Of a DNA stretch of 64,000 nt, positions 23,145-34,967 are shown piece after piece. The stretch's first letter is position 1, and every line of letters starts with the position of its first letter. The DNA comes from Nymphaea colorata. Taxonomy: Eukaryota; Streptophyta; Magnoliopsida; Nymphaeales; Nymphaeaceae. A program made the translations under genes and the position numbers. The stretch is from positions 7,284,334 to 7,348,333 of the forward strand of contig NC_045147.1 in assembly GCF_008831285.2 (NCBI RefSeq). Direction: 5' to 3'. A model generated the notes under the pieces. The model did not search any database and was not told the origin of the DNA. It worked only from the letters and a program-made list of their open reading frames with translations.

Positions 23145-23587
23145 CAAGAAGCATAGGTTTACAAGAGAGCAAAGAGCTCTTATTTATAGGCAAAAAACTA
23201 GCTGTTGGATTCCTAACAGCTAGAAAACTAGCCATTGGAGATACCAACAGCTCAAACAGCTCCTTCAGCTGAAAAAAAATACAGAAAATAAGGAAACAAA
23301 AATGCAAAGAATATAAGAAAAAGGAAAAATAAAGATACTAAAAAACCTAACTACAAAAGCTATCTAGAAGTGTGATCCTAGACTAAAAATCCTAAATGAC
23401 GCAGCCGTAAATCAGAGTTAAAATAAATAATTATAGTGACATTTTGAAAATGTAATTGTATTGTTGCACAAAGAATAAAATTGTCTTGTCATATCCCGAA
23501 ACATTTAGTTATGATTGCCTTTTTTTCTATATGGATAATGGTTTGTGGTCTTTCTTAAGATCCTACCTGTATTTTATGTATGTTCAG
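23145..23587. other. probable old LTR remnant followed by MED23 intron sequence
   Basis: 23150-23280 contains TCTTATTTATAGG (a TATA-like box on the minus strand) and repeated CTAGCTGTTGG/CTAGCCATTGG phrases. The layout resembles the copia C LTR around 46760-46850 (tataaata-like box plus AGCCGTTGG). No coding frame is present. The last 20 bp before 23588 form a pyrimidine-rich, AG-terminated splice acceptor. Confidence 0.45.
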
Positions 23588-23769
23588 GTAATACAGTTGC
23601 TCTGCTGCATGCATTCTTTAGCAACCTTCCACAAGAGTGGCTTGAAGGCACACAAACAGTCATTAAGCAACTCAGACCTGTCAATTCTGTTGCTTTGCTA
23701 CGGATAGCATTCCGTATAATGGGTCCATTGCTTCCACGCCTTGCTTCTACACGCTCACTTTTCTTGAAG
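23588..23769 (+). CDS. MED23: MED23 exon (third from last), Mediator tail subunit
   Basis: This exon encodes about 60 residues (NTVALLHAFFSNLPQEWLEG, then IKQLRPVNSVALLRIAFRIMG and PLLPRLASTRSLFLK) that I recognise as the C-terminal region of plant MED23, a large subunit of the Mediator complex that links transcription factors to RNA polymerase II in the nucleus. The boundaries are a TTCAG acceptor before 23588 (phase 1) and a GTAGGT donor at 23770 (phase 0 exit). The next exon starts in the matching phase at 31315. Earlier exons (most of a protein normally well over 1,000 residues) are not visible in 20737-23587 and must lie left of the window or beyond the nest at 1-20741. The frame is open with conserved splice sites, so the gene looks functional here. 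Confidence 0.85.
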
Positions 23770-24594
23770 GTAGGTCTCTTGGTGAAATCTTAGCGATCAT
23801 GGTTAACTGTCTTTTGAAGCTTGCATCACCGGTAACCTTGTTGATGCGACAACCTACAATATACTTTCTGCTTTGAAAATTCCTGATCAATTGAAACTGT
23901 GCCTCTACCTTGTTTGTGTCTACATGATCAGAGGGAGGGGCATCTAAATTTTTTCCTTTCCTGGTTTAACCTGATGTCATGAAAATACGTGGCTTAGCTC
24001 CTGTGGTAACCACAAATTTATCCCTTAGACTGAAAGCTTTGAGAATTCTTTCTTTCTAGCAAGCTTGATTGAGTTGGTCATTTGCTATGGACTCCCTGAA
24101 TTTGCAAATTGGGGCTTCAAGATCTATTGTAATTGATCCTGCATTGCATTGAATCAGCAGTCAAATTTCCTTCTTTTGTCTGGGTTGATGATGTTTTCTG
24201 GAATGATGAGTGGCATGCCAACTAGTACGTTTCGTTATGTAGTGTAGGAAATTGTAAGATCATCTCAATTAAAATGTGGCAGCATCATTGGGCTTTACTG
24301 GAAGATGAATATGAGCAAAAGATTTACCTTGAGCAGACTCTAGTTACCCATTTTCAGCATTCTTGCAAAACATGCAAAAGAAATCAGTAGAAATACGTAA
24401 ACTTAATAACAAATGAACAGCAGAAGATTATGCTGTGCAAAAATATTGTGATGTCACTTTCATACCCATACCTACACAAATACACACATATACATATTAG
24501 AATTTCTTACAATATCTTCTAGTTGCCACCATGGAAATCTGTGTTGGTGAGATTGTCTTGGTATTTTTTATCTGCTTTATTTATTGTCTTTAGA

Positions 24595-24619
24595 CACACA
24601 CACACACACACACACACAC
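24595..24619. repeat. CA microsatellite at the left edge of E3
   Basis: About 12 CA units are followed by CTCTC and then the E3 start. Confidence 0.9.
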
Positions 24620-24623
24620 TCTC

Positions 24624-27600
24624 TGTCACACCCCAATCCTTTTGACCTTCAAAATTTTTTTTTGTTTCTAAACATAACACATTGAGCTGCGACGACACAA
24701 CAATTTCAAAAGAGATAAGCCAAGCAATTCAAAACAATAGAGCAAGCTTTCCATTATATAAGAATTTCAGTTCATTTGTACATATAACAAAAATGCCCCA
24801 AAATCACAGCATTGATGCCGAACAAAAAACGAAGCATCAATAAAACCCAAATAAGGTGCGCCGACACTACAAATGACCCAAAACCTTCCCAGTAGGACGT
24901 GAGTGAAGTCATTTGCTCAACCTGCTGCACCTGGTCCACCAAAACCTGAAAAACGAGACAACAGAAGGTTTAGCTTTCGCAGTATGGCAACAAGCCAGGA
25001 AAATTCCAAACCCTCTTAGGTAGGGCTCAAATATGAGAACAATCACAATTATAAAAACAATCTATCATCATGTCGTGTTAGGTCATAACCACATCATTTG
25101 CCAAGAAGGCCCCTAACATAGACTACGACATATAAAGGCCACTCGATGGCCACAGTAACATGTTTTCAATTCACATGCAAGGCACGAATAAACATATCAT
25201 TTCATTCATATCATTCACATGCACACTCGCATTCTTCTCATTTACTTTAACTACGAAACAATTTACTATCATGTTGTGGTAGGGCACACAGTCACATAAC
25301 TTATCAAGGAGCCCTCACCTATACCACAAGATGCAAAGGCCACACACAAAGGCCACAGTAACACATTCAATAACCACATGCAATTCAGAAATAACGCATC
25401 GTTCTCATTCACACTTCATTCATACTCACATCATTCACATACATTTCATTTCTATGCTTTCATTTTCATTAACTTCAGTGAATTGACAGTTCCTGTGGGT
25501 GCAAACACAGGCACGTGCACATCGCGGGCGGCCTACAGCCGAGAGACAACCCCCGTGGTGGCCCAAACAGTATGGATCCATTCACCCGCTATAGCGGTAG
25601 AGCACTCATCCATAGATGTGTGAATTCCAATGAGAGATACTCAGCCTTCTCTAGGACACCCAGGTTGGGAAGGCGGGAGCCAACGCTCCAAGCATAACAT
25701 ACAACAGTACCCTGGGGCCTTGCACCGCCTGCGCTCCGAACAGGCGAGACTAGTGGTGAAAGCGGGACGTCTCCCAAACACATTGCCACAACCCACTGGT
25801 CTCTCATATCTTATTCTTTCATTATTATTATTATAATTGCACATTCACAAAATGACTGGCTAGCTCATGAGGTTGGTTCACTTCACGAGTGCACCCACAC
25901 CTCCAATTGCCTCCACACGAGGTCTACACATAACATTAACCGTCATAGCTAGCCGTCATACAATTCGGGTACAACTACCCTTCAATTTCCATCAATTGCA
26001 TTATTGCCCACGGCAATACATATGCAACAAATCACAACATTCACATCTTATCAAACACATCAATCAGATCTTTCAAAACTTGGCCAAATCCCAGAGAGTA
26101 GTCTCGATCCGTGATGGCTCGTAGCTGTCCTATGCAATTATCATTCTATGATGCCCTCTAATGCACAATTGGGGTCGAGGAGACACTCGACTCGATACTC
26201 CACCTCATCTGCCCTAAGCAATTATCAATTCTAGCATGCACATGCAAATGCGTAACAGTTTTCAAAACAAGCTTCTAATAGCTTTCCAAAACAAAACTTG
26301 TCAATGACAAATCATTCACAATCACACACATTAGTCACACCTTTCAAAACTTAGCCAAACCACGGAGAGTAGTCTCGATCTGTGATTGACACGTATCTGT
26401 CATAGGCAATTATCATTCTAGGATGCTTTCTAATGCATAATTGGGGTCGAGAAGATACTCGACTCGATACCCCACCTCATCTGTTCTAAACAGTTATCAA
26501 TTCTACCATGCACATACAAATACGTAACATTTTCAAAACATGCTTCTAATAGGTTTTCAAAACAAATCATATCAATTGCATGCATACATACATTCATTCA
26601 CAAAACAATCCATCAATCACATCACAATCCTAGGATCCCATAATCCTAGGAACACACATTCACACATTTGCCCCAGGTAGGGATTTGCTTGGAATGCCGT
26701 AATACCTGTCTCACGCCCACAACACTCTTCAAAATGCCTCGAGCTTCTAATCTGTTCGCTCAAGGTCTACGGGACGTACCCGGTGTACCTGCAGACATAC
26801 ACAAGTAGTAAATTGTCTACTAGCTTAGTTTCGCAAAGCATGCAAATACAAAACAAAACCATTGAGGCATGTCATCGCCTCAAAAGGGTGTCGACCGGTA
26901 GTGTCGAACCCCAAGGCCCTCCGATAGGTCACTTTCCAACTTCTTGACGTCGCCACCAAACGTGAGAACTCAAGGCTTCGATCAATCTATCACTAACACA
27001 CTTCTTATTAGCTTTATTTAGTCAAGGCATCAACCCACTAGTACATCCAACTTACATATTCTTTTCCCAAATAACGCCAAGATACACCCGTACACAAAAG
27101 CATGCGCCACGTGCTCACTAAGACTGTTCTAAAACTTCTCACCCACATCAAAATCTCTATCATGTTTCCAAATAGCTTCGAAAATTAACACCTCAAGCTT
27201 AAAAGATCACTATAGGCATGAATCATCGCTTGTCCAACATAATCCTAAACTTTCCCCAAAAAGCAACATCGCTAATATGCATTCCAAATCATCAAATCAA
27301 GAGTCTAGCATGCTCAAATAATAATTATACGTGTTCCAACAGAAAATACACAACAAAATATGCTCAATTACGCCTTGCTCACCCCAATTTTAGACTCAAA
27401 ACTGTTGCAATGATATTGACAACCACCTCAAGTGTTCGATCAAGTGCCACCGCCAAAGATTGCTGGCTGCCTTCACCACTAACGCCCTCACTTCACTGGT
27501 ATGAAGGGAAAAAGTGTCCCCAAGCTGCGATTCCAAACCCAACGACCACCAAAAATAATCAAAAACAGCAATAAAGAGGTTAAAAGAGGACCTTCCGCAG

Positions 27601-28159
27601 TGAAGAGCTGGTTCGGTTGAGGATGAGAGACACTCAAAGTGAAGGAAAACTGGTGGGAAAGAGAGAGTGTGCAAAAGGGAGAGTGCCTGACTGAGGGGCT
27701 GCCGATAGAGGGGAGACTGACATGGAGAGGTTTCGGGCAAATGGGAAAGACAGGCAGAGGGGAGGGAAATCGAGCGGGGGCAATGGGAGAGATGGTGAGG
27801 AGGAGACGGATGAGACGAGGAGGGAGCTCTAGAAGAGAGGGAGAGAGAGAAAACGTGTGGCAGATGGTGCTGACGAAGAAGGGAGAGGCTGCGTAGGAGG
27901 GAGGAGGAGAAGAAGGACGAGGAAGGAGGAAGAGGCGGAGAGAGATCAGAGGCTTACCAATGTCGCCGCCGCCGTCCGCGTCGCCACTCAGCACCACCTC
28001 CGTCTTCTTCTTCTTCTCTGCTGGCACGAGTGGCAACCAGGAGAAAGACGAGGGAAAGGCGAGGGAGAAGAGCCCTCGCGTCGGGCTCCTTCACGCCATG
28101 GATTTCGGGTTTGGGTCTGGACCCGCTCCAACCCAACCTGAAATAAAACGAGCGTTACA
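24624..28159 (-). mobile_element. E3: long LTR-like element, complete length, in the MED23 intron
   Basis: It starts TGTCACACCCC and ends ACGAGCGTTACA, the same ends as E2, and spans 3,536 bp. The extra length over E2 comes partly from duplications: a roughly 271-bp tandem copy (26071-26341 and 26342-about 26590) that is single in E1 and E2, and additional sequence at 25080-25370. No target duplication is visible: the left flank is CTCTC (microsatellite) and the right flank CATGC is copia F RNase H sequence. The left flank therefore does not correspond to F, implying deletion or recombination at the left edge. Palindrome at 28113-28124. Confidence 0.82.
26071..26590. repeat. 271-bp tandem duplication inside E3
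   Basis: TTTCAAAACTTGGCCAAA at 26071 recurs as TTTCAAAACTTAGCCAAA at 26342. The following GGGGTCGAG...CTCGACTCGATAC block recurs at 26171 and 26443. The copies have diverged noticeably. Confidence 0.85.
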
Positions 28160-28450
28160 CATGCTGACTGACATTGAGATAGAGGCTGAAGGGTCTATGA
28201 AGATGTATTGTGATAACAAGTCTACAACCAATCTAGCTAACAATCCGGTGTTACATGACCGAACCAAGCACATTGAGATCGACTGTCACTTCATCAGAGA
28301 AAGAATTGATGCCAAAGAGTTGATACTACCCTACATGAAGTCTGAATAACAAACTGCTGATATTCTGACTAAGCCTTACATGTAACTCCATTTGTGAGAA
28401 ATGTGTCCAACCTGGGCATGTTTGATATGTATGCCCAACTTGAGGGGGAG
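28160..28450 (+). pseudogene. copia F, 3' end of pol (RNase H), truncated by E3
   Basis: Plus-strand sequence encodes the end of copia RNase H: YCDNKSTTNLANNP, HDRTKHIEIDCHF, IRERIDAKELILPYMKSE. A stop follows at 28347, where relatives continue (DQ-ADILTKAL), and the frame is also disturbed near 28370. A purine tract, TTGAGGGGGAG, ends at 28450 directly before the LTR. Upstream gag and pol are absent; E3 lies there instead. Confidence 0.88.
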
Positions 28451-28690
28451 TGTTGAATGTTTTCAGTATTCGGGTTTGGGTCTGGACCCGATCCAGTGAG
28501 CTCTGGTTTGGGGACTACTTATTATCATTGTAAACCCTATTCGAGTGTTAATGAAGTTTTAAGAGAGAGAGAGTCTGGCGGCTAGTGGGCACCAGACCTC
28601 CTCACCCGTGGTTTTTCTCCCTTTCGTTGAGGGTTTTCCACGTTACATCCATGTTTGATCTTTATTTCTTATGTTTCTACTGTTTCAACA
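28451..28690 (+). repeat. copia F 3' LTR (240 bp)
   Basis: It begins TGTTGAATG and ends TGTTTCAACA. The palindrome GGGTCTGGACCC (28478-28489) sits 27 bp in. The 23 bp around it are identical to the E3 end at 28105-28127. The LTR also resembles copia J LTRs in the other orientation. Confidence 0.88.
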
Positions 28691-28952
28691 GCTACTTTTG
28701 TCAAGGACTGTTTCACACATTAAAATAGTACTTATTGTTTGGCCGTTTGAGGTAATTCTTGTTTGGCCTTTTGAGGTTATTCTTATCCCATGAATGAAAA
28801 AGCTTTCATATTCCTCTCCCAAACTCATGGCTACGAATTATGGTCAATGGGGAAAAACCATAGAGCATTTCATTGATGGTTAGGTTGGGGACTTGTGGAT
28901 GGAACAAAAAGGGATGTTGCTCATATATACTTCCAATTTCCTACAAGAAGAC

Positions 28953-29110
28953 TGTAAAGTTTTCTAGAGGACTTTCTGAAATATTAGAAAGTGGACAAGG
29001 GCCTACTTATTGTTTTCTTATATTTTAGTGGACTGAAATTGTAAATATGTAGTCAACACCCTAATCTCTTTTAATATGAGATTAGGTTACGTGAATGCAA
29101 TCTAAAAGTT

Positions 29111-29159
<49 letters not shown>

Positions 29160-29395
29160 GTCCCTTTCTTCCTCCAATATTGAACCAGAGCAACGGACCT
29201 TGGGCTATGCGATCTAGGGTTTTATGCCTAGGGTTCCCTCCTTATCTCATTTCTCTTCTTTTCCTCCAAATGGGGGTTTCACGCCTAGGGTTCCTGCTGT
29301 TTACAAAACAAGCAAGATGATTGTTTGGTGGAAAGGGGCTAATGACGTTTAACATGTAGAAACGTGATCAGCACCCCTGTGTTGTTGTTGCCGTG
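28953..29395 (+). mobile_element. LTR plus leader, copy 1 (copia G/L-like)
   Basis: The LTR spans about 28953-29184 (TAGTGGACTG, CCCTAATCTCTTTTAATATGAG, CT microsatellite at 29109-29158). It is followed by a leader with three GCCTAGGGTT-type phrases. The primer site is damaged: TTGAACCAGAGC stands where TTCAACATGGTATCAGAGC is expected. It is similar to the copia G LTR (62291-62472, opposite strand). Boundaries at the left are approximate. Confidence 0.7.
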
Positions 29396-29546
29396 TGTTA
29401 AAGAGTGTTTCTGCAATATTAGAAAGTTGAATAGTAGTTCTTTAAATATTTTCTTATATTTAGTGGACTGATTTTGTAATTGTTATGTTGCCAACCCTAA
29501 TCTCTTTTAATATGAGAATAGGGTCACGTGAATAAGCAAGAAAGTG

Positions 29547-29601
<55 letters not shown>

Positions 29602-29840
29602 CCCTTCTTCCTCCAATATTCAACATGGTATCAGAGCTTTAGACCTAGGGCTGTGTGATCTAGGGTTTCACGCCTAGGGTTCCCTTCTCATCTCATCTCT
29701 CATCTCTTCCGCCAAACTAGGGTTTCACACCTAGGGTTCTTGTTGTTTACAAAACAAGCAAGTTGATTGGTTGGTTGGATAGGGGCTAATCACGTTTTTA
29801 ACATGTGAAAACGTGATTAGCACCCTTGTGTTGTTGCTGT
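29396..29840 (+). mobile_element. LTR plus leader, copy 2, directly abutting copy 1
   Basis: The LTR spans 29396-29625 (TGTTAAAG to CAACA), the primer site TGGTATCAGAGC is at 29626-29637, and the leader repeats the copy 1 leader (CCTAGGGTTC, ACAAAACAAGCAAG, CACGTTTTTAACATG, GTGTTGTTG). LTR-leader-LTR-leader is thus a direct tandem repeat with a period of about 442 bp. No gag follows. CT microsatellite at 29553-29598. Confidence 0.75.
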
Positions 29841-31314
29841 TGTCGTGAAGTTGGTGAAAGCTGCTGCCGTTGAAGCTTATCACGTAGCTGAAATGGTGAA
29901 TCAGATTAGACCTTGCTGCAAAATCAAATCTAACTCAAGTGCAGCCGTGGAAGATGTTCAGGCCAAAGAATGTCGGATCTGCTAGGGCAGTCTGATTTGT
30001 TTAGCCGTGTGGTGCCTGGTGGATTCTCACAGGCAAAGGTATGTCCTGTGGGCAGGTTCAGTCTTTTTCCTGCATCGTTGAAGTGAGACAAGTTTGAAAT
30101 TGTATGGAGTTGGCAGATTTCTGTTTTCTCTCTGCATCGTTGAAGTGAGACAGGTTTTCTCTACTGTCAAACTTGTGCTTGTTTGCTACCTATTATCGAC
30201 ATCTGAAAGTGCTGCCTGCTATCCACGTCTGAAAACAGTCCGCCAATTTGTTTTGTGTTTGTGTTCAACCTGATCCTTAAGTGGATCTCGTGGAGGTTAT
30301 TGTTGCTGTAATCAGATTTTTATGTTGACTGTGTGGGGCAGAGTCAATCTACTGCTTGTGGATATAATTTGATGTGAGGAGCAGAATGATCTACAGATCA
30401 TGGATATGAAGTCTATAGATTTATATATGTTTTGATGTTTTGTTTGATTTTATGTGTTTATCTGTTGCTGCCACTTTTGTTTGGTTGAATTTTATTTCTA
30501 TCGGCTATTTCGACTGCCTGTTTTGTTTGGTTGCTGTCACTTTTGATTAAAAGTTTTATGAATCTATCAGCTATTTCTTCCAATTCTCTTCATCAACCAA
30601 AAAAAAAAAATGATGCTGCCAATCAGCCAAGCTTATGCACAAGCCTAAATGAAGAGTGATCACCTGATTGTGATCGGTTTTCTCACTTTTCTGTAATAGC
30701 TAATTGCTTATTGTTTTATTCTTTGAATTTTCTGTTCATTATATATTTTTTGTTTTGCATCTTTTTATTATTTTGTTTGTAGACTTTTTTATGGGATTAC
30801 ACTGATGAACTATTAATGTTTTCTTTTTTCATTTTATCATTTTTGAGGATTTAAAAATTTGCTGTACCCACAATTTTCAAAATCACCGTACTCGAATCCA
30901 TACCGTACCCGCAACCATGTAGCTGAACGGACGCATATATGCATAAATGATATAGAGATGGGAGAAAGAGGCTAACTGGTTAGTCGTAGACTTGGTAACG
31001 CATTTTGAACTAGCTAACGCTATTTGTCTCTGACTCTCTTATGTATGCATGTGTCACTGTTATTTGGACCAAGTCAGCATGATGTTGCATGGTGACAGCA
31101 GGATTTTGCATATGCTAGTGCTTATTCCAATGTTGGTCCTGACACAAAATTTCTACTTTCAAGTGACGGAACTTTCATTTTTCAAGGAATGCAGCACCCA
31201 ACTAATAATGGAATCCATTCTTCAAACTTACAATGTGTGTGTTTATATTTATTTATGCTGCCACTTGTGGACTTTCACTTATTTTCCTTGTCCTTGTTTT
31301 TGATGATTTCACAG
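29841..31314. other. MED23 intron sequence, nothing recognisable
   Basis: AT-rich text with no exon, RNA gene or element end that I can support. The phrases around 29940-30130 could be the decayed continuation of the copia leader. 31295-31314 is the splice acceptor tract. Confidence 0.5.
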
Positions 31315-31418
31315 ACATTGGCACTGTTATTTAATGTCATGGCTGATGTATTTGGGAGGAATTCTCAGCCAACTTCCCTGATAGAAGTGAAAGACATTTC
31401 AGATATTATTGATTTTCT
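31315..31418 (+). CDS. MED23: MED23 penultimate exon
   Basis: It encodes TLALLFNVMADVFGRNSQPT and then SLIEVKDISDIIDFL, continuing directly from the LFLK of exon 23588-23769. The acceptor is TTTCACAG, the donor GTAAGT at 31419, and the exon exits in phase 2 (the last Leu codon is completed by the next exon). The block FGRNSQP followed by an acidic I-D-FL stretch matches my knowledge of plant MED23 C-termini. Confidence 0.87.
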
Positions 31419-31538
31419 GTAAGTTCTTTTTCCTTTATGCATTTTTCTGTATTTTTTGTATCCAAGTTTCTTTTTTTGTAAATGGTTGTGTATATTTCAC
31501 TGATTAAACTTAAACCCTCTTTTGTTTCTTATTTGCAG

Positions 31539-31737
31539 CCACCATGCTGTCTTATATGAAGGGCAAGGACCTGTACAAGGGGATAGTAAGCCAAAACCCG
31601 ACACATTGATCCTATGTGGGAAAATGGTTGAGCTCTTGCGACCAGATTTGCAGCATCTGTTTTGCCACTTGAGGCCTGACCCAAAGATCTCTATCTATGC
31701 AGCCACTCATCCTAAGTTTGTGCAGAGCACAGCATAG
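31539..31737 (+). CDS. MED23: MED23 last exon with stop codon
   Basis: Starting after TTTGCAG, the frame reads HHAVLYEGQGPVQGDSKPKP, then a Leu/Arg-rich helix pair (RPDLQHLFCHLRPD) and IYAATHPKFVQSTA before TAG at 31735-31737. The HH-V-YEGQG and YAATHPK-VQ motifs are the conserved plant MED23 tail as I know it. The preceding intron is short (31419-31538). Confidence 0.88.
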
Positions 31738-34700
31738 CTCTCTCCTCTATTATTGTTATATAAGCATCTCATCATTCCCATGTACATGAAACTGTGGTGC
31801 ATAATGCATGCTTCAAAATCTGGATTACTCTACGTTTTTGTACTTATTAGCCATCTAGGACTTGTGTAAATCATGAAGCCTCCAGATATGGTTTTTTGCT
31901 TTTATTTTGAACTAGTGTACTGGTAAGCAGATAAGTAACCATTGCAGGTTTATGGAACGTGAAGGGTGCTGTTGCATATTTGCCACTGGTTGGACAGGAA
32001 GAAGTTGCTCCTCGAACCTGACAATGCTGTCAGCTTTTATTTGAGTACAGTGTTAGCTTCATTTCTCTAGTTAAATCCATCTTCTGTTTTCTACTACTAG
32101 CGATGATCGGTATTTGATACGTCCATTCTAGTTACTCATTGAAGCTGCACTGGATGTTACACGGACTTGTGCAACAGGTTGTTGCACCTGCTTGACGTGT
32201 CGTTGGTGCAGGTATCAGTGTCGCAAAAAAGTCAGTTTGCTGGGTGCTGTCAGCCTCAAAAGGGCAGTCTCATCCAACAGCGTGTGCAGTTGATGCCAAT
32301 GATCGCTAGCTCAGTGCATTGCGTAGCCGGTAGTTTAACTGCGAGGTCTAAACTGATGACTGTCAGCTCAGGCGGCAGCTCTATCTCCCAGATTGTGTCC
32401 ATACGTTCTACTTTATACATTGGCAGGAAGTATGCGACCACTATATGGAATGTGTTTTTCTGCTGATAGCTCACAGTAGTTGGTGCATATGTTCATTTTT
32501 GTGTGTTTCCTCCTCACTAGAACAGACAATAAAATGCCTCAATGATGGAGAAATAGACTGTCATCTAAAGATGGCCTAAGTATTGGTGTGGTCGCATCAT
32601 CGAAAGATGCCAACTGAAGCTTCACATCACTGAGTTTTTTTTTTAGTGTGTGTAAAGAGGTGCTAACGTGGATAGCCTCACTATTAGATGAGAGGTTAAA
32701 ACTATTCCTTTTTCTCTGCCTCTGGGGTTCAAGGCTGCTTCGAAAGAACAGTTGGGAGTGCAGCACATCCATCCTTTGTAGTTCAAAGGAGCAGCACCCA
32801 CAAAAATCAAACTGACGACTAGTTTTTCAGTAGGCCACCAGCACGCTACACCCTTTGGAAATAGCTCCGGTAATGAAAGTGGTGTGAAGTTAGGGACTGA
32901 TCAGTTTTAAAAGTTGTTTCCTACTTATTTAGTGACACTAACAAAAAGCAAAATTCAGTGAGATCCTAAACATAGGTGAGCGCATGCAGTCAAGCATGTC
33001 TTCACCCAACTTAACCTAGTACCACATGCACAGAGAGAACAAGAAAGATAATCCAATGAATTGACAGAATACCACTTAATAATTTGTTGATGGCTGGTAA
33101 AGCACGACCCTAGCCTAGTGCTAACCAGAACAGCATGACTTTTGAAGTTTAAACTACAAATCATGGTTAACATTCTGGCCCCTTAGATGCTATACTTCTG
33201 CTCTTAAGTTATCCTAGATATTGGGAAAAGCAGCCATATACTTAAGCAATGTGTGGTGCATACTTCAAAGACTGTTAGAACTTAAACCAACCAGCAGACA
33301 CACGGACTTGATCAGATCTTGTCTGTCAAAGGAATTGACCAAATATACTGAAAATCGATCAACGAAGTCCAAAATCTCCTAAACAACCCACACCACAATC
33401 AAACTAAGAACTAAACATGACATGCACTATGCAGAAAAAGAGAAAATTGAATTATCACATGACTGACTCAACAAGACCAAAATGAATCTAGAACATATAA
33501 TAATTTTCATAACCCTTTTTTTTGGCACAATTTTCTTGTTCATTGCAGAAATAAAGATTAAGTCTTTAAATCTAAATCATACCTTGAGTAGTGTCCATAG
33601 AAAACAAGCCAAAAAACTAACAAAATTCTATTTTAGGTAAGCCTTTTAGGGTCTATACAAAGACACCAAGACTCGACCAACAAAACATCCACAATGTCCC
33701 ATACTTGATGCAATGTTAGATTTTCAATGCTAGTCCATCATAAAACTGAGGAAGTCAGTTTTGAAGCCTCATGTCAAGGGCTACATGTGAAAATAGGGGG
33801 GAGGGAGGGCTAGATTTCTATGAGTATGACAGTCTCCAACATTGAGTATAGCATGATTAAGCAAAATAGGCATCCAATTATATCAAAACAAATCAAAGTG
33901 GAGATTCATGGCTAGCACCCACGAATATTAAAAAGAGGTATGATTTATTATAATAAAAAAGAGAGATGCAAAACCCTTTCAGGTCTTTGGGAATAATGAA
34001 AGAATGTAGCTGTCCCATGTATCTACTCAAATATAGGGGCAGATTCATGAAACATTGTGTTACAATACCTAATAATTTTCCTTAATATTTGGGGGAGATA
34101 CATGGAACAATAACATATTGTTATTGTTGTCAAACGTCTGCTTGCGGTTATAGAAACACACCCGCAGTCCATTGACTATTAAATATGTTCATTATGATGA
34201 GCATCAATAGAAAACTCTATGGCCACAATACACAAGTAGAGCACAACAAACTTTCACTAAGTAGCCACATAAATCAAGGGTAACCTAGAGATATTTTACA
34301 TTGCTATTTTAATAGTAGGGTGACAACACCAGCATTGGTTGAAGTGGGAGACTGGCCCCTCTAGGCACTTGGATTGAGGAACCAAAAGGTACTTCATTTT
34401 TGAAACAGCAAAATAACCTAATCTATGGGCCCTTGTGCCGCCTAATACCCCTGGGTAATCTAATAGAGGAGTGTGCAACACCTTATCCATTAGATTCAGC
34501 TCTTACTAACATATGCCATTATTTGAAGGATGGTCAGTGTTCCTTTTCTTGCATCTTCCTTCAGGATTTGCCATTACAGAACATATTCTAGTAATTCCCA
34601 TTGAATCCAACCTTGGGCACAATTCACAAATTAATTTAATTACTTGGCAATCAAACCCAAGAGAGATAGGGTGTGTCAACATAAAACACACATAAAGGTT

Positions 34701-34900
34701 ACCATTTCAAATTCATCATTCATTCATATGGATTTTATTTTAGATTAACTGTAAGGTTATCATAAGGTTATTGAGGAATCTGATGGGTATTGTTAGATAC
34801 ATACCATCTAGGTCAATGTTGATAAAACTTATCACTATCCTCCTAATAGCAGCATCTTCCAAACTTGACCAAGAATCTATCTGGTTGGATGACTAGTTTA

Positions 34901-34967
<67 letters not shown>

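Larger units (their letters stand above)
23770..31314 (+). other. MED23 intron, 7.5 kb, expanded by retroelements
   Basis: The intron starts GTAGGT at 23770 and ends TTTCACAG at 31314, joining two phase-0 exon edges. It contains E3, the 3' end of copia F and a tandem LTR-leader repeat. 23770-24590 and 29841-31314 show no genes: AT-rich sequence with pyrimidine tracts, plus a CA microsatellite at 24595-24619. Confidence 0.85.

Noticed and set aside
20737-23587. Search for an additional MED23 exon upstream of 23588
   Set aside because: No stretch in any plus-strand frame gave MED23-like sequence with splice sites, so earlier exons are not in this interval as far as I can see.
31000-31060. Possible tRNA-derived SINE (CTAACTGGTTAGTCG phrase)
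   Set aside because: No convincing B box, no A-rich tail and no target duplication.
32167-32466. A 99-codon frame downstream of MED23
   Set aside because: No recognisable domain; position fits 3' UTR or intergenic transcript. Cannot be supported as a gene.
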